DNA from: Planctomycetota bacterium
Lineage (GTDB): Bacteria > Planctomycetota > Planctomycetia > Pirellulales > UBA1268
DNA length: 25,083 bases
Direction: 5' to 3'
NCBI GenBank assembly: GCA_003669255.1
Contig: QWPO01000075.1
Span: 1-25,083 of the forward strand
The notes beneath the pieces are model-generated. The model saw only the letters and a list, made by a program, of their open reading frames with translations. It searched no databases and had not been told where the DNA came from. Shown here one piece after another: positions 23,262 through 25,083 of this stretch; position 1 is the stretch's first letter; each line of letters begins with the position of its first letter. Position numbers and translations under genes: made by a program.

Positions 23262-23738
23262 TCACACCGAATCCGGCACGACGAAGGCGAGGTCCCGCGA
23301 GAATCCCTCGTCGAACCGATAGACGTCGTGGAAGTCCTCGCGTTTGTCGGCCCGAGTCTTCCGCATCTGCCCGATGCCGATCATGTTGAAGACGATCTCC
23401 CCGATGTCGCTCGTGCGACGGATTCCCCACGCGGCGAGCACGGTGGGGGCGAGATAGCCGTACTGCTGAAGGCCGTATTTCCTGGCAGCTTCGCAGAGTT
23501 CTTGGCCCGAGACGTGCCGCTCCACCTGCCGCCTTCGGCGGCCCGGCTTGGATCGGGTCGTGCCGCTCGACTCCGCAGGCAGCGGTTCGAGATCCTCTGC
23601 TGCCGGCTCCTGCCCCATCCCCAGCGACTCCTGGGCGAAGGACAGCGCCTCCAGCACGAACAGGTAGGCATCCAGCGTGTAGCGACGGTCTCGCTGGAGC
23701 AGTTGAAAGAGCGGGTGGGAGGGATCGACCAGAGGCAT
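23262..23738 (-). CDS. Minf_1886-like conserved protein (planctomycete/verrucomicrobial type)
   Basis: 158 residues, soluble. N-terminal part: YTLDAYLFVLEALSFAQESL (20-39). A basic linker rich in Arg/Ser/Pro follows (about 50-72). The C-terminal part reads RHVSGQELCEAARKYGLQQYG (74-94), VLAAWGIRRTSDIGEIVFNM (100-119) and ADKREDFHDVYRFDEGF (130-146). This pattern resembles the Minf_1886 family (TIGR04138) found in Planctomycetes and Verrucomicrobia, from memory; its function is unknown. It is the first of a likely three-gene operon with two membrane proteins downstream. ATG at 23738 is used; no strong ribosome site is visible. Confidence 0.7.
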   Translation of the reverse strand: MPLVDPSHPLFQLLQRDRRYTLDAYLFVLEALSFAQESLGMGQEPAAEDLEPLPAESSGTTRSKPGRRRRQVERHVSGQELCEAARKYGLQQYGYLAPTVLAAWGIRRTSDIGEIVFNMIGIGQMRKTRADKREDFHDVYRFDEGFSRDLAFVVPDSV

Positions 23739-23870
23739 CTCGGGGCATCCGGGGACTGACCAGGCACAGACCAGGGCGGTTTTCGGGCGAGTATACCCGC
23801 GCCCGCCCTCCGCAGGAGATCCGCGGCTGGAGCCGTGCGACGCTCCCGGGCTCCACTGCGGCGGAAAAGG

Positions 23871-24812
23871 CTACCGAACGGTTCCGGCCGCGGCCGGCGG
23901 GCCCGCGGGCTGCGCCTGGAGATCCTCCAGAACGTACTTGTAGCCGAATGGCGTCATCGGCTTCGCGAAATCGCGGATCATGTCGAGGCCGCGGTCAATG
24001 AGATTCGTCCGCGGGTCGAACTGATAGACGTCACGATCCTGCCCGGCCGGCTTGTACATCTGGATCGCGAACGGCATCAGGTCGCGGGCCTGCAGGATCA
24101 ACTCGACCTTGGAGAAGTTCGCGGCGTCGAACTGATGCTTGGGTAGTGCCTCGAGCCAGATCTGATCCCGAATGTCGGGCGGTGTCACGATCCGCATCCA
24201 GTACCGCTTCTTGAGCGTGTCGGCCTTGGCACCGAACACGAACGGTAGCGGCCCGTCGCTGATCGCTTTGCCTCGCATCTCGGGAGGCAGTTTCGTCTCG
24301 CGGAGTTGCCGCTCGCTGTGACGGAACTCGTAGATGCTCTCGCCGTTGCACACCCAGTGCTCACCGGTGTCGCCGCCACGAATCTCGTACCGCCGCGCCT
24401 CAGGACTCCACTGCTTCGTCTCTTTGACGCGAAAGAGGCCCTTGTCGGGCGCGGCATACTTCAACTCGCCCGTGCTTTCCGCGAAGGCCAGCCGTTCGCC
24501 ATTCGCATCGGCCGGACTCCAGGCGTTGTATTCCCATTTGCGGAACGTGCAGGCCCACGTCCGCACTGCGGCGTTGCGGGTTTCCCACGCCGCGAGCAGC
24601 TGATCGAGCGCCGCCTGCTGCTCGGGCGGTAGCGGGGCCGGCTGCTGCGAGGCTGGCGCCGCCACCGCAACCCGCTGCGGAGGCTGCTGCGCAGGTTGCT
24701 GTGCAGGTTGCTGAGCCGGCTGCGACCATACCACCGCACCCTGGCAGCACGCGACGACGGCCGCACCCACGCGCACGATCGTGCTGACGGACGGCGTCGG
24801 ACGGCGATGCAT
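23871..24812 (-). CDS. TIGR03009-like secreted protein
   Basis: 313 residues. Signal peptide at about 1-31 (hydrophobic core 11-29, cleavage near VWSQ). Residues 31-60 are a Gln/Pro/Ala repeat tract (QPAQ units). The rest is a single domain with CTFRKWEYNAW (88-98), FAESTGELKYAAPDKGLFRV, DTGEHWVCNGESIYEF, LPFVFGAKADTLKKRYWMRI and LPKHQFDAANFSKVELILQA. This arrangement resembles the planctomycete TIGR03009 family, which has a LolA-like flavour (a lipid-carrier beta-barrel half), but a lipid role is inference. It is probably periplasmic. ATG at 24812; the spacer of about 100 nt upstream shows no clear promoter. Confidence 0.75.
   Translation of the reverse strand: MHRRPTPSVSTIVRVGAAVVACCQGAVVWSQPAQQPAQQPAQQPPQRVAVAAPASQQPAPLPPEQQAALDQLLAAWETRNAAVRTWACTFRKWEYNAWSPADANGERLAFAESTGELKYAAPDKGLFRVKETKQWSPEARRYEIRGGDTGEHWVCNGESIYEFRHSERQLRETKLPPEMRGKAISDGPLPFVFGAKADTLKKRYWMRIVTPPDIRDQIWLEALPKHQFDAANFSKVELILQARDLMPFAIQMYKPAGQDRDVYQFDPRTNLIDRGLDMIRDFAKPMTPFGYKYVLEDLQAQPAGPPAAAGTVR
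24690..24725 (-). repeat. Short tandem repeat encoding QPAQ units
   Basis: Inside the TIGR03009-like gene, near-identical 12-nt units encode (QPAQ) three times and then QPPQ. It is a low-complexity linker after the signal peptide and a possible slippage site. Confidence 0.6.
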
Positions 24813-24918
24813 GGCTGATCTCCACGAGGCAAGCCGGGCGGGCGGGGGACTCTAGCAGGCCCCAGCGGCGGGAGCGAGGCCGGTTCCCCCGCGGATTTGC
24901 CCCTGGTGGCCGGCGGAC

Positions 24919-25083
24919 TCAGCCCGTCGCGGCGACGGCCGCCCGGAGGTCGGAGAGTTCCCGGACAAAGCCGCCTGAGAGGATGGGGAACCGACACCAG
25001 GTCTTGGGATCGAGATTCTCGTCGTCGAGATGGAAGGATGGGGCATACCGCTCCCGCTTCCACTGGTTGCGGCTCCAGAGGAC
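24919..25083 (-). CDS. nadE: C-terminal fragment, probably NAD+ synthase
   Basis: 54 codons, open to the window edge, stop at 24919-24921. The fragment reads VLWSRNQWKRERYAPSF, then HLDDENLDPKTWCRFPILSG, and ends in VAATG. The basic Q-[FW]-KR patch followed about 20 residues later by an aromatic-rich W-C-R-F-P-I strand resembles the C-terminal tail of glutamine-dependent NAD+ synthases (compare QFKR...RAFG..WR.PI in other members). That is pattern recognition on a short piece; the ATP and glutaminase domains lie outside the window. It would complete NAD synthesis from deamido-NAD. Confidence 0.5.
   Translation of the reverse strand, partial: VLWSRNQWKRERYAPSFHLDDENLDPKTWCRFPILSGGFVRELSDLRAAVAATG

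Noticed and set aside
23113..23856. 247-codon minus-strand frame
   Set aside because: It overlaps the Minf_1886-like gene in another frame, is Arg/Gly-rich and has no domain. The 158-residue frame carries the conserved pattern instead.

Overview
The window looks like a chromosomal segment of a GC-rich planctomycete, most likely a Pirellulales-like lineage. The evidence is circumstantial but consistent: a fused SecD-SecF, a PEP-CTERM sorted surface protein, two small families I recognise as planctomycete/verrucomicrobial (TIGR03009-like and Minf_1886-like), frequent GTG/TTG starts, and short palindromic intergenic repeats. I see no phage, integrase, transposase, tRNA, rRNA or CRISPR array.

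Layout. 1-348 is the 3' end of a plus-strand gene, possibly an alpha/beta-hydrolase. 356-6364 is a minus-strand block read tgt > yajC > secDF > LysM-protein (tRNA modification, the SecDF-YajC export accessory complex, and a cell-wall-binding protein). 6365-6569 holds copy A of a palindromic repeat. 6570-13580 is a second minus-strand block read gyrA > UDP-glucose dehydrogenase > membrane pyrophosphatase; gyrA and the pyrophosphatase each have a recognisable sigma70-type promoter. 13822-18441 is a plus-strand operon of two tandem paralogous GT-C (ArnT/PMT-like) glycosyltransferases followed, with a 4-nt overlap, by a GtrB/ArnC/DPM1-like GT2 enzyme. Together they look like a lipid-linked sugar pathway in which the GT2 charges a polyprenyl phosphate and the GT-C enzymes transfer the sugar on the outer side of the membrane. 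18442-18824 is a repeat-filled convergent spacer with copy B of the palindromic repeat between two direct copies of a short hairpin.

18825-22458 is the most interesting part. A PEP-CTERM surface protein, a MEKHLA (PAS-like) protein overlapping it by 4 nt, and an exported glutathione peroxidase lie on the minus strand. A sigma54 enhancer-binding activator without a receiver domain is divergent to them. Their shared ~360-bp AT-rich intergenic region contains an almost perfect sigma54 -24/-12 promoter facing the PEP-CTERM gene. About 190 bp upstream of its predicted start site is a 17-bp dyad (TTCGCAAT-N-ATTGCGAA) placed like an activator binding site. This reads as a self-contained, locally encoded sigma54 regulon.

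22517-25083 is minus-strand again: a truncated C-terminus at the right edge (probably NAD+ synthase), a TIGR03009-like secreted protein, then a tight operon of a Minf_1886-like protein, an overlooked 38-residue membrane peptide, and a four-TM protein of unknown function.
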